This document shows, piece after piece, positions 20,177 through 29,413 of a DNA stretch of 64,000 nucleotides. The position numbers were made by a program, and so were the translations under genes. The notes under the pieces are model-generated. The model did not search any database. It was not told where the DNA came from and worked only from the letters and a program-made list of their open reading frames with translations. The DNA comes from Mesorhizobium sp. M4B.F.Ca.ET.058.02.1.1 (GTDB taxonomy: Bacteria; Pseudomonadota; Alphaproteobacteria; Rhizobiales; Rhizobiaceae). The stretch spans positions 868,001-932,000 of the forward strand of contig NZ_CP034450.1 of the NCBI RefSeq assembly GCF_003952505.1. Direction: 5' to 3'. Within the stretch, counting starts at the first letter, position 1, and each line of letters opens with the position of its first letter.

Positions 20177-21150
20177 TCAATTTCGTCACCACGCGCAGCC
20201 ACGCCTACACCGTCCGTCATCTGGTCCGCCAATTGGGCGATGCGCGCCGCTGGAGCTACGAACGCCTTTTCCGGCAAAAGGAACTGCGCGCCGGCACCTG
20301 GGTCTTCACCGATCACGAACGGCTGTCGTCCTTCGAGATCGCGCTGGCCGCGAAGGTCGCGAACAAGCTCGAGCAAGGCAGCTCGCGGGTGCTCAACCAT
20401 CCCGCTCGCGTGCGCGGCCGACACGATCTGCTGAAGGCGCTGCACGAGGCCGGGATCAACCAATTCTCTGTCTGGCGTTGCGAAAGCCAGCCGCGGCCAA
20501 ACTCCTTTCCGGTGTTCATCCGCAACGAGTTCGACCATCTGTCGTCCGATTTCGAACTGATCGCCGACCAACAGGCGCTCGACGCAACAATCGCCCGCAT
20601 GAAGGAGAACGGCATTCCCTTGGCTGGCAAGTTGGTGATCGAATATGCCGGCCAGGAAGTCAGCCCCGGTGTGTGGCAGCGTTTCGCGACCTACCGCGTC
20701 GGCTCTCGGCTGATCGCCCACCATAATGCGGTCGACTTCCGCTGGGCAGCCAAGGATGTCGAGGACAAGACCCGTCTTCTTGCCCATCCGATGTTTGGCG
20801 CCTTCGTCGAGAATGAGCGCCGTTTCGTCACCGACAATCTCTATGAGGACGTGCTGCGACAGGCCTTCGATCTGGCTGGCATCGACTACGGCCGCGCCGA
20901 CTTCTCGCTTGTGGACGGGCACCCGCAGATTTTCGAGATCAACACCAACCCGGCGCACGGCTCGCACCGCACGATCTACCGCGAGACGTTCCCGGCCAGG
21001 GTCGAGACGCAGCGGCTGAGCGAGGACAGGCTCTATGCGGCCCTGAGCGCCATCGACATGCCGATTGGCGCGGGGATCGCGCTCGACGATCCGGCGCTAC
21101 GCACACAGCAGGTATTCAGGCGGCTTTTCCTGGGGTTGAAACGTGCTTGA
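20173..21150 (+). CDS. ATP-grasp-like protein of the glycan operon
   Basis: 325 residues, starting at TTG 20173-20175, which overlaps the GT4 stop. Its C-terminal region looks like an ATP-grasp domain. FPVFIRNEFDHLSSD resembles the strand carrying the nucleotide-binding Lys/Arg, KLVIEYAG resembles the hinge, and FSLVDGHPQIFEINTNP matches the metal-binding Glu-x-Asn strand at the end of the fold. ATP-grasp enzymes ligate a carboxylate to an amine or thiol. The N-terminal 100 residues have no recognised motif. Beside glycosyltransferases it may attach an amino acid or similar group to a sugar; this is inference. The exact substrate is unknown. Confidence 0.65.
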   Translation: MINFVTTRSHAYTVRHLVRQLGDARRWSYERLFRQKELRAGTWVFTDHERLSSFEIALAAKVANKLEQGSSRVLNHPARVRGRHDLLKALHEAGINQFSVWRCESQPRPNSFPVFIRNEFDHLSSDFELIADQQALDATIARMKENGIPLAGKLVIEYAGQEVSPGVWQRFATYRVGSRLIAHHNAVDFRWAAKDVEDKTRLLAHPMFGAFVENERRFVTDNLYEDVLRQAFDLAGIDYGRADFSLVDGHPQIFEINTNPAHGSHRTIYRETFPARVETQRLSEDRLYAALSAIDMPIGAGIALDDPALRTQQVFRRLFLGLKRA

Positions 21151-22156
21151 ACGCGCCCTGCGGCAACCGCACCCTGGTGACACGCCGGTCATTTTTGAGA
21201 CCGTCGACCGGTTTGATTTCGGCTCGCGGGAATTCCGCCTGCTTTTCAATCGTGCCCGGGCAACGGCTTTCCAGCATCCCGATTGGCTGACGGCCTTCTA
21301 TCGCCATCTTGCGCCGGCGCATGGCGTCGAGCCGCTGGTGGTGACCGGCCGGGATGCCGCCGGCGACCTCCAGCTCGTCGTGCCGCTTGTGCGCCGCCGC
21401 GCGAAGGACGGATCCCGCTCGATCGAATACGCCTTCCTTGGTGTCACCGACTATGCCTGTCCGATCGTTGCCGAAGGCCTTCGGCTCGACGAGAGGACCG
21501 CGCAGGCCTTTCACCATGCCCTGGGTTCCCATGCCGGGCTGAAAATCGGCCCGGTCCATCATCAGCATGTGCAGCAATGGCGCTCGCTGCTGGGGAGCGA
21601 GCCGCTGGCGCTTGGCTTCGGCGCGCATGCCGTGCGCTATGGCTTCCCCTATGGCGAATGGCGGCGCGCCAACCTGGGCAGCCATCGCGCGGCGGCGCTT
21701 GATCGCAAGGCACGCCGTCTCGATGATACAGGCGAGCTTCGGCTGGAGCTCCTGGAATGCGATGCGGTGCGCTCCGCAATGATGGCGGGACGCGATTTCC
21801 GGTCCGGGCGCTTTCCGGATGATCCGCTGCAGACGGCGCATGGTCTCGAATTCTACATTGATGTCGCCACCAGCGGAGCGCGCTCCGGCCTGGCTCAAAC
21901 CTGGCACCTGGTTTCAGGCGAGAGCACGGTCGCTCTCGTTTTCGGGCTGATCGACAAAAGCAGCTTCCGCTACGTTCTGCTCTGCTGCAACTACGTCGCC
22001 CATGCGCGCTATTCTCCGGGGCGCCTCGCGCTGGACCGTGTCATGGCGGCTTGGGCGGCCAGCGGCGGCGAGACTTTCGATTTCACCATTGGCGACGAGC
22101 CTTTCAAGGCTGATTTCGGCTGCTCTCGAACCCCCATGCACGAGTTCCGCCTGTGA
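21143..22156 (+). CDS. CelD/BcsL-type GNAT acyltransferase
   Basis: 337 residues with a GTG start at 21143, overlapping the preceding gene by 8 nt. It belongs to the FemAB/CelD (BioF2-like) acyltransferase group. The opening FDFGSREFRLLFNRARATAFQHPDWLTAFYRH has the typical FQ-x-P-x-W acceptor-strand feature. The C-terminal half carries LVFGLIDKSSFRYVLLCCNY and ends in ETFDFTIGDEPFKADFG, typical of the second GNAT fold (DFTRGDEPYK-like). Members acylate or aminoacylate polysaccharide precursors. Not secreted. Confidence 0.78.
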   Translation: MLERALRQPHPGDTPVIFETVDRFDFGSREFRLLFNRARATAFQHPDWLTAFYRHLAPAHGVEPLVVTGRDAAGDLQLVVPLVRRRAKDGSRSIEYAFLGVTDYACPIVAEGLRLDERTAQAFHHALGSHAGLKIGPVHHQHVQQWRSLLGSEPLALGFGAHAVRYGFPYGEWRRANLGSHRAAALDRKARRLDDTGELRLELLECDAVRSAMMAGRDFRSGRFPDDPLQTAHGLEFYIDVATSGARSGLAQTWHLVSGESTVALVFGLIDKSSFRYVLLCCNYVAHARYSPGRLALDRVMAAWAASGGETFDFTIGDEPFKADFGCSRTPMHEFRL

Positions 22157-23117
22157 CAGCCTTGCCGAATTCCTTGCCAGTCGCACAGGGAGAAGTCGTC
22201 ACCCCCGGATCGCGGTGGTTATCCCGGCCAGGAACCGCCGCGGCAGCCTGCCGCGCACCCTGGAATCGGTCCTGTCCGATCCTCGGCGGGACATCGAACT
22301 CGTGGTCGTCGACGACGCTTCCGACGACGGCACCGAAGCCTATCTGGCTTCGCTTGCCGATCCCCGCCTGGCCTGGCGCCGACTACTGGTGCGATCCGGT
22401 GCCAACCGGGCACGCAACGAGGGCGCCGCGCTGACCAGCGCGCCGCTTATTGCGTTTCTCGATTCCGACGATGCATTCTGTCCGGGACGCATCGAGCGGT
22501 TGATCGCGTTCTTCGATGCCAATCCGGATATTGCGTGCACCATCGACGGCTTCAGCGACGTCGCGGACCGGCGCCGGCGCCTGCACCTGTTGCCGGACCC
22601 GACCCCTGACGCCGACAGGCTGCGTCAGCTGCTGCTTTGCCACTGCGTGCCATTGACCAATTCGACCGTTACCGTGCGCCGTTCCGCCTTCGTCTCGATC
22701 GGCGGTTACGATGTGGGCCTGTATCGTCATCAGGACCGCGAATTCCTGGTCCGGCTGGGAAAGCAGCACCGCATCGCCTTCGGCAAGGCCGCCGACGTCC
22801 TCAAATATCGTGAAGCCAATTCAATGTCGCGCACCCATGCCGGCTACATTGTGGGCCTGGACGATTTCGTCGCCCGCTGCCCGGACTATCGGACGAACGA
22901 CTACGCCGCGATCCTCTGTTACCTGACGCTGCGCGGCGTGTTGAAGGCCGTGGCGCAGGGCAGCCTCGGCGTGGCGCTGGCGGAAATCAAGGCCTGGCGA
23001 AGGGCAAACAACCTGCCCGGGGGCTTTGGCGTCGTTTCCGGTTATTTCGCCGGGCGGCGGCAACGGCGGGAATTGGAACAGTCGTTCGCTCAGGCCGCCA
23101 CGACGTCGGCTGAATAA
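22153..23117 (+). CDS. Glycosyltransferase family 2 (apparent frameshift near its start)
   Basis: GT-A fold glycosyltransferase of about 300 residues. It shows RIAVVIPARNRRGSL, the nucleotide-binding DDASDDGTE and the DxD-like motif LDSDDAF, then a conserved acceptor helix region (GGYDVGLYRHQDREF). The coupled start expected from the neighbouring genes is GTG at 22153 (overlapping TGA), but it is in a different frame from the body. One extra C in the C5 run at 22202-22206 would join ...GEVVTP to RIAVVIPARN. In the observed frame the first plausible start is GTG at 22215, inside the first strand, or TTG at 22089 inside the upstream gene. The 3' end overlaps the convergent Dabb gene by 28 nt. 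Confidence 0.8.
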
Positions 23118-23377
23118 CGCAGTTCGCGCAATGGTTTGACCCGGCTGGTCGTCTCGGAATAGAGCGGATGCGCCTTGTAGGCGGCCAGCGCCGCGTCGTC
23201 CTCGAATTCGGCATAGACGACCACGTCGATCGCGTTGGAGAACAGATCGACCTTGGTGTTGAGCGTCACTTCGAAATGCTTCGAGTGCGGAATCTTGCCC
23301 AATTCCTGCAGGCCCGATCGCACGGTCTCCACATCCTCCTTGTGCCGCACGCTGAAGAAAACGATGTGCCGGATCAA
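23090..23377 (-). CDS. Dabb (stress-responsive A/B barrel) protein
   Basis: 95-residue dimeric alpha-beta barrel protein. The family pattern is (M)IRHIVFFSVRHKED, a GLQELGKIP helix and DVVVYAEFEDDAALAAYKAHP. I chose TTG at 23377 because AAGGAGG lies 5 nt upstream and translation then begins exactly at the conserved IRHIV strand; an ATG at 23398 is upstream of that site. It converges on the glycan operon, with a 28-nt 3' overlap with the GT2 gene. Function within the family is usually unknown. Confidence 0.8.
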   Translation of the reverse strand: MIRHIVFFSVRHKEDVETVRSGLQELGKIPHSKHFEVTLNTKVDLFSNAIDVVVYAEFEDDAALAAYKAHPLYSETTSRVKPLRELRYSADVVAA

Positions 23378-23476
23378 ACCAGCCTCCTTGATCGTCATTT
23401 CAGGCGTGTTTTGTGGGAGCAAGGGCGCAGCGTCAACCGGCAACGATGTCGCGCCCGCCTTGCGGTTGCCGGGGCG

Positions 23477-23611
23477 TTAGGCCGCTCCGGTGACGTATCG
23501 CACGATGCGCGACATCTCCCTGATTGTTACGTCGAGGTAGTGGCCCTGATTGTAGAGGCCATCCCAGATCAGGAAGAAGGTGATGGCGCAGATGACGATG
23601 ACGTAACGCAT
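23477..23611 (-). CDS. Small 44-residue membrane protein
   Basis: ATG at 23611 to TAA at 23477-23479. It encodes one strongly hydrophobic N-terminal segment (MRYVIVICAITFFLIWDGL) and an amphipathic tail ending in MSRIVRYVTGAA. The clear membrane span next to a charged helix resembles small conserved rhizobial membrane proteins. The ribosome site is weak. The 260 bp between it and cfa hold no further convincing gene. Confidence 0.5.
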   Translation of the reverse strand: MRYVIVICAITFFLIWDGLYNQGHYLDVTIREMSRIVRYVTGAA

Positions 23612-23871
23612 GGCTGAAACTATCGTATGCAGGCTATCGCAACCATAGCGATTCCGCTGCAGGCGGCCATTTTCCCGCGGATTGTTGGCTCCAGATCCAT
23701 CCTCGGCCTGCCCCTTGAAGTTCCTGCTGATGCCGTGGAAGATTGTGCCGGCAATTCAACGGCAAGCTCTGCAGTTCCGGTCGTGGCGACTGCGTTCGAG
23801 CCTGATGAATGGACCATGAGAGGGGTGTGGGGCCGGCGATGCGCGGGCTTCACGAAAGTCGGGGGCAGGAA

Positions 23872-25128
23872 ATGGCTTTCAAGCAAGATCCTGGCATTGC
23901 GTCTGGCGATGCGGTGCTGCTTGACGAATTGAATTTCGCCGAGATCGTCAAGGGATTGCCGGCCAAGGCGCGCATGGTACTTTTGGCGGCCATGAACCTG
24001 CCGCGCGGCTCGCTCAAGGTCAGGATGCCGGACGGCCGCGCTGTCCTCGTCGGCGGCAAGGCGCCAGGTCCCGATGCCGAACTGGTGCTGAAGAACTGGC
24101 GTCTGCCCGGACGCGCCTTCTCCGGCGGCACGATCGGTCTTGCAGAATCCTACATGGACGGCGATTGGGACAGCCCGGATGTAACCAGTTTCCTCGAATT
24201 GTTCGTGGTCAACTCGGCTCTCGGCGAGAAGGTCGCTGGCGGCGCCAACTGGCTGATCAACACCGTCCAGCGCATCCGCCACTGGTTCAACGAGAACACG
24301 CGCACCGGATCGAAGCGTAACATCTCGGCGCACTACGATCTCGGCAACGCCTTCTACGAGAAATGGCTGGATCCGAGCATGACCTATTCGTCGGCGCTTT
24401 ATGCAACGGGCGCCAACGATCTCGAAAGCGCCCAGGCCGCCAAATATCGCGCGCTGGCGAAAGACACCGGCATCGGCAGGAAGGACCATGTGCTGGAGAT
24501 CGGCTGCGGCTGGGGCGGCTTCGCCGAATTCGCGGCGCGCGAGATCGGTTGCCGCGTCACCGGCCTGACCATCAGCCGCGAGCAGCACGACTTCGCGAAA
24601 GCACGTATCCAGAAAGCCGGGCTTGCCGACAAGGTCGACATCAAGCTTCAGGATTATCGCGACGAGACCGGCACTTACGACCGGATCGCATCGATCGAGA
24701 TGTTCGAGGCGGTCGGCGAGAAATACTGGCCGGTGTTCTTCGGCAAGATGAAGACCTGCCTGAAGCCCGGCGGCACGGCCGGCCTGCAGATCATCACCAT
24801 CAACGAGGCCGCCTACGAGGCGTATCGCGCGCGCCCCGATTTCATCCAGCGCTATGTCTTCCCTGGCGGCATGCTGCCGACACCCTCGATCCTCAAGGCT
24901 CTCGGCAAGGATCACGGCCTCGCGCATCTGCGCGAGCGCGTCTTCCCGCAGGACTATGCCCGCACGCTCGCCGAGTGGCGCCAGCGCTTCTGGGGCTCGT
25001 GGGAAAAGATCGTCCCGCTCGGCTTCGACGAGCGCTTCAAGAAGCTCTGGGAGTTCTATCTGCACTATTGCGAAGCCGGCTTCCGCGCCAGCTACATCGA
25101 TGTCCGCCAGGTGGTCTATAAGGCCTAG
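23872..25128 (+). CDS. cfa: Cyclopropane-fatty-acyl-phospholipid synthase family methyltransferase
   Basis: 418-residue SAM-dependent enzyme of the Cfa/mycolic acid cyclopropane synthase family, forming cyclopropane rings on unsaturated membrane lipids (lactobacillic acid in rhizobia). Motifs are ISAHYDLGNAFYEKWLD, MTYSSALY, the SAM-binding loop EIGCGWGGFAEFA, and LTISREQHDFA. The C-terminal Cys-containing HYCEAGFRASYID is also typical. ATG at 23872 has a GGGGGCAGGAA ribosome site. The in-frame ATG at 23809 upstream is unlikely. Rhizobia often hold two cfa paralogues; only one is here. Confidence 0.92.
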   Translation: MAFKQDPGIASGDAVLLDELNFAEIVKGLPAKARMVLLAAMNLPRGSLKVRMPDGRAVLVGGKAPGPDAELVLKNWRLPGRAFSGGTIGLAESYMDGDWDSPDVTSFLELFVVNSALGEKVAGGANWLINTVQRIRHWFNENTRTGSKRNISAHYDLGNAFYEKWLDPSMTYSSALYATGANDLESAQAAKYRALAKDTGIGRKDHVLEIGCGWGGFAEFAAREIGCRVTGLTISREQHDFAKARIQKAGLADKVDIKLQDYRDETGTYDRIASIEMFEAVGEKYWPVFFGKMKTCLKPGGTAGLQIITINEAAYEAYRARPDFIQRYVFPGGMLPTPSILKALGKDHGLAHLRERVFPQDYARTLAEWRQRFWGSWEKIVPLGFDERFKKLWEFYLHYCEAGFRASYIDVRQVVYKA

Positions 25129-25192
25129 CATCCGCAACACCGTGCGAGCACGCGGTGTTTGGCTGCCGGCGACGTTGTTGCCGCACCAGCCG

Positions 25193-27166
25193 TCAAAGAG
25201 CGATGCGGTACTTGGCAAAACCCCCATCACCCTCACCCGCCGGCTCGATCTTCAGCGACTTCACCTCTGCGATGAAATCCTTTGCCCTGAGCCCAGTCTC
25301 GAACACCACGCTGGTTCCAGGCAGCGGCGCGAACGACCAGTTGCCGTCGGCCGACGGATTGATCGTGCCCTCGCTGATGACATAGCGCACGATCACGTCG
25401 CGGTTGGTGTCCGGCGCCTCATAGATGATCTTCGAAGCGTTTATGTCCGGGAAATTGCCGCCGCCGCCGGCGCGGTAGTTGTTGGTTGCAACGACGAATT
25501 TCTGTGCAGGATCAATCGGTTTGCCGTCGAACATCAGGTCGACGATGCGGCTGGATTCGGCATTCGCCAGCCCGCCCTTGGCATCGTATTTCGGCGGCTG
25601 CGACAGGTCTATCCTGTAGGCGACGCCGTCGATCACGTCGAAATTGTAGGATGGGAAGTCGGTGTTGATGAGTGGCTGGTCGGCCTTGCCCGGTTCGATC
25701 CGGTTGAAGATGCCGACCGACATCTCTAGCCATTCCTTGACCTGCGCGCCGGTGATTTCGACGGCCCGCACGGTGTTGGGATAGAGATAGAGGTCGGCGA
25801 CGTTCTTGATGGCGATGTCGCCCACCGGCACGTCGGTGTAGTAGTCGGCGCCGCTGCGTCCGCCGGCCTTGAAGGGCGCCGCCGCCGAGAGCAGCGGCAT
25901 GTCCTTCCATTGCGTGCTCTTCAGTATGTCCTTGAGATACCAGCTCTGCGCTTGGTTGACGATCTGCACCGACGGATCGTCGGCGACGAGGGCGAAATAG
26001 GAATAGAGCGGCGCCGAGGTCTTGCCGACGGGGCGGCGCACATAGGCGAGCGTCGCCTCATGATCCTGTTCGAGCGCGGCGATGATGCGCCTGTCGTCAC
26101 CAACCGTCGCCTTGTTCTTGTTGTCGACCCGCTCGTAGATCGGGCGCGCCTCCGAGGTCGCCGAGACGACCCGCCATTTCGAGCCGTCGCGCTCCAGAAG
26201 CAGGTCGATCAGGCCCATATGCGAGCCCCAGAAGCCGCCCATCACCGCCGGCTTGCCTTGCAGCGTGCCCTTACCGGTGTCGACGCCGTCCAGCGCCTGA
26301 AAATCCTTCTTGCCGGGGAAGACGAGATGCTGATGGCCGGTGAAGACCGCGTCGATGCCTTCGACGCCGGCGACGAAGAAGGAGGCGTTCTCCATCATGT
26401 CGCCCTGCTTGATGTCGATGCCGGAATGCGAGAGCGCGATCACGATGTCGGCCCCCTCTTCCTTGATCTGCGGCACCCAGGCCTTTGCCGCCTCGACAAT
26501 GTCGCGCGTCTTCACGTTGCCTTCGAGGTTCTTCAGGTCCCAGACCATGATCTGCGGCGGCACGAAGCCGATGATGCCGATCCTGATCGGCTGCTCGGCG
26601 CCCGACCCGTCCTTGATCTTCCTGTCGAGGATGACATAGGGCTTGAGGTAGAGCTTGTCGTCGCGCGGGTTGGCGGCAAGCGTCGTGCCGCGGATCAGGT
26701 TGGCGCAGACGAAGGGAAAATTGGCGCCGGCCAGCACCTTGTCCAGGAACGACAGGCCGTAGTTGAATTCGTGATTGCCGAGCGTCGAGCATTCGTAGCC
26801 GAGCAGGTTCATGCCCTTCATGATCGGATGCAGGTCGCCATCCTTCAGGCCCTTCTCGTAGGCGACGTAGTCGCCCATCGGGTTGCCCTGCAGAAGGTCG
26901 CCATTGTCGATCAGCATCGCATTGGTGGCTTCCTTGCGAACCGCGTCGATCAGCGAGGCGGTGCGTGACAGGCCCATCGTGTCGTTCGCCTTGTCGGCGT
27001 AGTAGTCATAGGGCAGCACGTTCACGTGGATGTCCGTCGTCTCCATGATCCTCAGATGCGCCTGATTGGCCGCGGCCCGGGCGGAGAAGGGATGCAGCAT
27101 GATCAGCGCCCCGGTGGCGGCGGCGCCGGCCAGGAATTCGCTACGGGAGACGGGCAGTCGTGACAT
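25193..27166 (-). CDS. cpdB: 2',3'-cyclic-nucleotide 2'-phosphodiesterase/3'-nucleotidase
   Basis: 657-residue periplasmic enzyme releasing phosphate and nucleosides from extracellular nucleotides. The N terminus has a Tat-like signal (SRSEFLAGAAATGAL, cleavage near ARAAA). The metallophosphatase domain shows TTDIHVNVLPYDYY, DNGDLLQGNP, TLGNHEFNYG, ALSHSGID and TGHQHLVFPG with the dinuclear metal ligands. The C-terminal 5'-nucleotidase domain contains VATNNYRAGGGGNFP, the nucleoside-binding strand. Length fits CpdB. It converges with cfa. Confidence 0.93.
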   Translation of the reverse strand: MSRLPVSRSEFLAGAAATGALIMLHPFSARAAANQAHLRIMETTDIHVNVLPYDYYADKANDTMGLSRTASLIDAVRKEATNAMLIDNGDLLQGNPMGDYVAYEKGLKDGDLHPIMKGMNLLGYECSTLGNHEFNYGLSFLDKVLAGANFPFVCANLIRGTTLAANPRDDKLYLKPYVILDRKIKDGSGAEQPIRIGIIGFVPPQIMVWDLKNLEGNVKTRDIVEAAKAWVPQIKEEGADIVIALSHSGIDIKQGDMMENASFFVAGVEGIDAVFTGHQHLVFPGKKDFQALDGVDTGKGTLQGKPAVMGGFWGSHMGLIDLLLERDGSKWRVVSATSEARPIYERVDNKNKATVGDDRRIIAALEQDHEATLAYVRRPVGKTSAPLYSYFALVADDPSVQIVNQAQSWYLKDILKSTQWKDMPLLSAAAPFKAGGRSGADYYTDVPVGDIAIKNVADLYLYPNTVRAVEITGAQVKEWLEMSVGIFNRIEPGKADQPLINTDFPSYNFDVIDGVAYRIDLSQPPKYDAKGGLANAESSRIVDLMFDGKPIDPAQKFVVATNNYRAGGGGNFPDINASKIIYEAPDTNRDVIVRYVISEGTINPSADGNWSFAPLPGTSVVFETGLRAKDFIAEVKSLKIEPAGEGDGGFAKYRIAL

Positions 27167-27307
27167 TGTTTTCTCCTCTTCGACAACGCGACACCCCTGC
27201 CAGCGAGCGCGGAGCTTGCCGGTGAAGGAGGTCTAAGTCCATGTCCATTGAAAGGCCTGTCGATCACGACAAGGTGACGTGTCGATGAAACGGGTGCCGG
27301 CGCGACG

Positions 27308-28573
27308 TCAGCCGTTGTCGTCGTCGCCCTGGGTGATCAGCCGCGCGCTGCGCTGGCCGGTGAAGTAGATCCATAGCCAGCTAAGCGATACCGCGAGCCG
27401 GTTGCGAAATCCGATCAGGAAATAGATGTGGGCAACGCCCCAGAGCCACCAGGCAAGCCAACCGGTGAGCTTGATCCAGCCGAAGTCGATCGCGGCCGCG
27501 CGCTTGCCGATCGTCGCCAGGTCGCCGGCATGTTGATAGCGGAAGGGACGCGAAGTCGTATCGCCGGCGAGCCGCGCCTTGATCGTCGCGGCGACGTGAC
27601 GCCCCTCCTGCTTGGCGGAAGGCGCCACGCCTGGCACCGGTTTTCCGTCCGGGCGCAACACATGCGCGGTGTCGCCGATGACGAAGATTTCCGGGCTGCC
27701 CGGCACGGTGAGATCGGGCTCGACCAGCACCCTGCCCGCACGGTCGGCGTTCGCTCCCAGCCATTCCGCCGCCGGCGATGCGGCAACGCCGGCGGCCCAT
27801 AGGATTGTCTTTGCCGGCAGGCGCTTATCGCCAAAGATAACGCCGTCCGCATCCAGCTCAGTGACCGCTCGTCCGAGCTCGACCGTGACGCCAAGCCGCT
27901 CCAGCGCCGTCTGGGCATAGGCGGAGAGCTCCGGCGCGAAGTTGGCGAGGATGCGATCGCCGGCCTCGATCAGCACCACGCGCGTCTGCCTGGTGTCGAT
28001 GTTGCGGAATTCGTCGCGCAGCGTGTCATGCGCGAGTTCCGCGATGGTGCCGGCAAGTTCGACGCCGGTCGGTCCGCCACCGACGATGACCAGCGTCAGC
28101 AGCGCCTGGCGCCTCGCCGCATCGGTTTCGCGCTCCGCCTGCTCAAAGGCGAGCAGGATGCGACGGCGGATCGTGGTGGCATCCTCAAGCGTCTTCAGCC
28201 CGGGTGCGAACGGCTCCCATTCGTCATGGCCGAAATAGGCGTGGCGCGCACCGGTGGCGAGCACCAGCGTGTCGAAGGCAACCGAGCCGCCGTCCTCGAG
28301 CAGCACGCGCCTACCGGCGCGGTCGACGCCGGTGACGTTGCCCAGAAGCGTCGTCGCGTTCTTGCGCTTGCGCAGCAGATGACGGATCGGCCAGGCAACC
28401 TCGGAGGTCGCCAGCGAGGTGGTCGCCACCTGGTAGAGCAGCGGCTGGAACAAATGATGGTTGCGCTTGTCGACCATGGTGATGCGCACCGGCGCGCCGG
28501 CCAGCGCATGGGTCAATTCCAGGCCACCGAACCCGGCGCCGACGACCACGACATGATGGCTGGCTTCGTTCAT
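27308..28573 (-). CDS. ndh: Type II NADH dehydrogenase (NAD(P)/FAD-dependent oxidoreductase)
   Basis: 421-residue peripheral membrane flavoenzyme passing electrons from NADH to quinone without proton pumping. Two dinucleotide folds are visible: VVVVGAGFGGLELTHAL at the N terminus for FAD and LVIVGGGPTGVELAGTIAEL for NADH. The family segment NHHLFQPLLYQVAT and the FAD-binding FVIGDTAHVL are present. The C-terminal hydrophobic stretch (GWLAWWLWGVAHIYFLIGF) is the membrane anchor typical of Ndh. Divergent from the 5-FCL gene. Confidence 0.9.
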   Translation of the reverse strand: MNEASHHVVVVGAGFGGLELTHALAGAPVRITMVDKRNHHLFQPLLYQVATTSLATSEVAWPIRHLLRKRKNATTLLGNVTGVDRAGRRVLLEDGGSVAFDTLVLATGARHAYFGHDEWEPFAPGLKTLEDATTIRRRILLAFEQAERETDAARRQALLTLVIVGGGPTGVELAGTIAELAHDTLRDEFRNIDTRQTRVVLIEAGDRILANFAPELSAYAQTALERLGVTVELGRAVTELDADGVIFGDKRLPAKTILWAAGVAASPAAEWLGANADRAGRVLVEPDLTVPGSPEIFVIGDTAHVLRPDGKPVPGVAPSAKQEGRHVAATIKARLAGDTTSRPFRYQHAGDLATIGKRAAAIDFGWIKLTGWLAWWLWGVAHIYFLIGFRNRLAVSLSWLWIYFTGQRSARLITQGDDDNG

Positions 28574-28747
28574 TCACTTACCTCGCCAAGCAAAATCCAC
28601 CGGACCCAATCTAGGTATTATTGTGCATTGCAACAATAGCGGGAAGACCGTCCAATTGCCCGGGACTCGCCGCCGGATGTCGTGAATGCACATGTCGACC
28701 GGTTGGCACGAGGTATAGCCTCATGGCTGGAACGACAGGAGCGCAGC

Positions 28748-29407
28748 ATGGCTGACGATCGCGACGAGCAAGGCCCGGCCCAATACGCCTCCCCGCCCTG
28801 TTTCATGCATGAACTCGACCCGGAATTCAGGGTGCCGCTCACCGACTGGAGCGATGTCAGACGCTGGCGCAAGGCCGAGCGCGAGAGGCTGATCGCGGCG
28901 CGGCTTGCAGTCTCCGCCGATGCCCGCGCGGCGATGTCGACGCGCATCGCCGTAGGCCTCGACGCTCTGATTGGCGACATTGGCGGCCGCATGCTCAGCC
29001 TCTACTGGCCTTTTCGCGGCGAGCCGGATCTGCGGTCCTGGATGGCGTCGATCAACGAACGCGGCGGGCGCACCGCATTGCCGGTTGTCATCCAGATGGG
29101 GCAGCCGCTGGTGTTTCGCGCCTACAGACCGGGCGACCGGCTGGAGAAAGGCGTCTGGAACATCCCGATTCCGGCGGAAGGCGATCCGGTGCTGCCAGAC
29201 ATCGTCATCTCGCCGATCGTCGGCATCGACCCAGGCAAGTATCGACTTGGTTACGGCGGCGGCTTCTTCGATCGCACGCTGGCGGCGATGCCGTTCAGGC
29301 CGCTGGTGATCGGCGTCGGCTACGAATTGCAACGCATCCCGACCATCTATCCGCAGCCGCACGACATTCCGATGAGCAAGGTGGTGACGGAGGCCGCTGG
29401 CGCTTAG
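28748..29407 (+). CDS. 5-formyltetrahydrofolate cyclo-ligase
   Basis: 219-residue ATP-dependent enzyme of folate metabolism converting 5-formyl-THF to 5,10-methenyl-THF. Conserved motifs are WRKAERERLIAAR at the start of the domain, YWPFRGEPD, the substrate segment PAEGDPVLPDIVISPIVGID and the ATP-binding GYGGGFFDRTLA. A 35-residue N-terminal extension (MADDRDEQG to HELDPEF) is seen in other alphaproteobacterial members. ATG at 28748 has an ACAGGAG ribosome site. It converges on the Lrp gene with a 6-bp gap. Confidence 0.9.
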   Translation: MADDRDEQGPAQYASPPCFMHELDPEFRVPLTDWSDVRRWRKAERERLIAARLAVSADARAAMSTRIAVGLDALIGDIGGRMLSLYWPFRGEPDLRSWMASINERGGRTALPVVIQMGQPLVFRAYRPGDRLEKGVWNIPIPAEGDPVLPDIVISPIVGIDPGKYRLGYGGGFFDRTLAAMPFRPLVIGVGYELQRIPTIYPQPHDIPMSKVVTEAAGA

Positions 29408-29413
29408 CGGCAG

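Noticed and set aside
25136..25162. Terminator after cfa
   Set aside because: AACACCG / CGGTGTT is imperfect and followed by only three T residues; weak.
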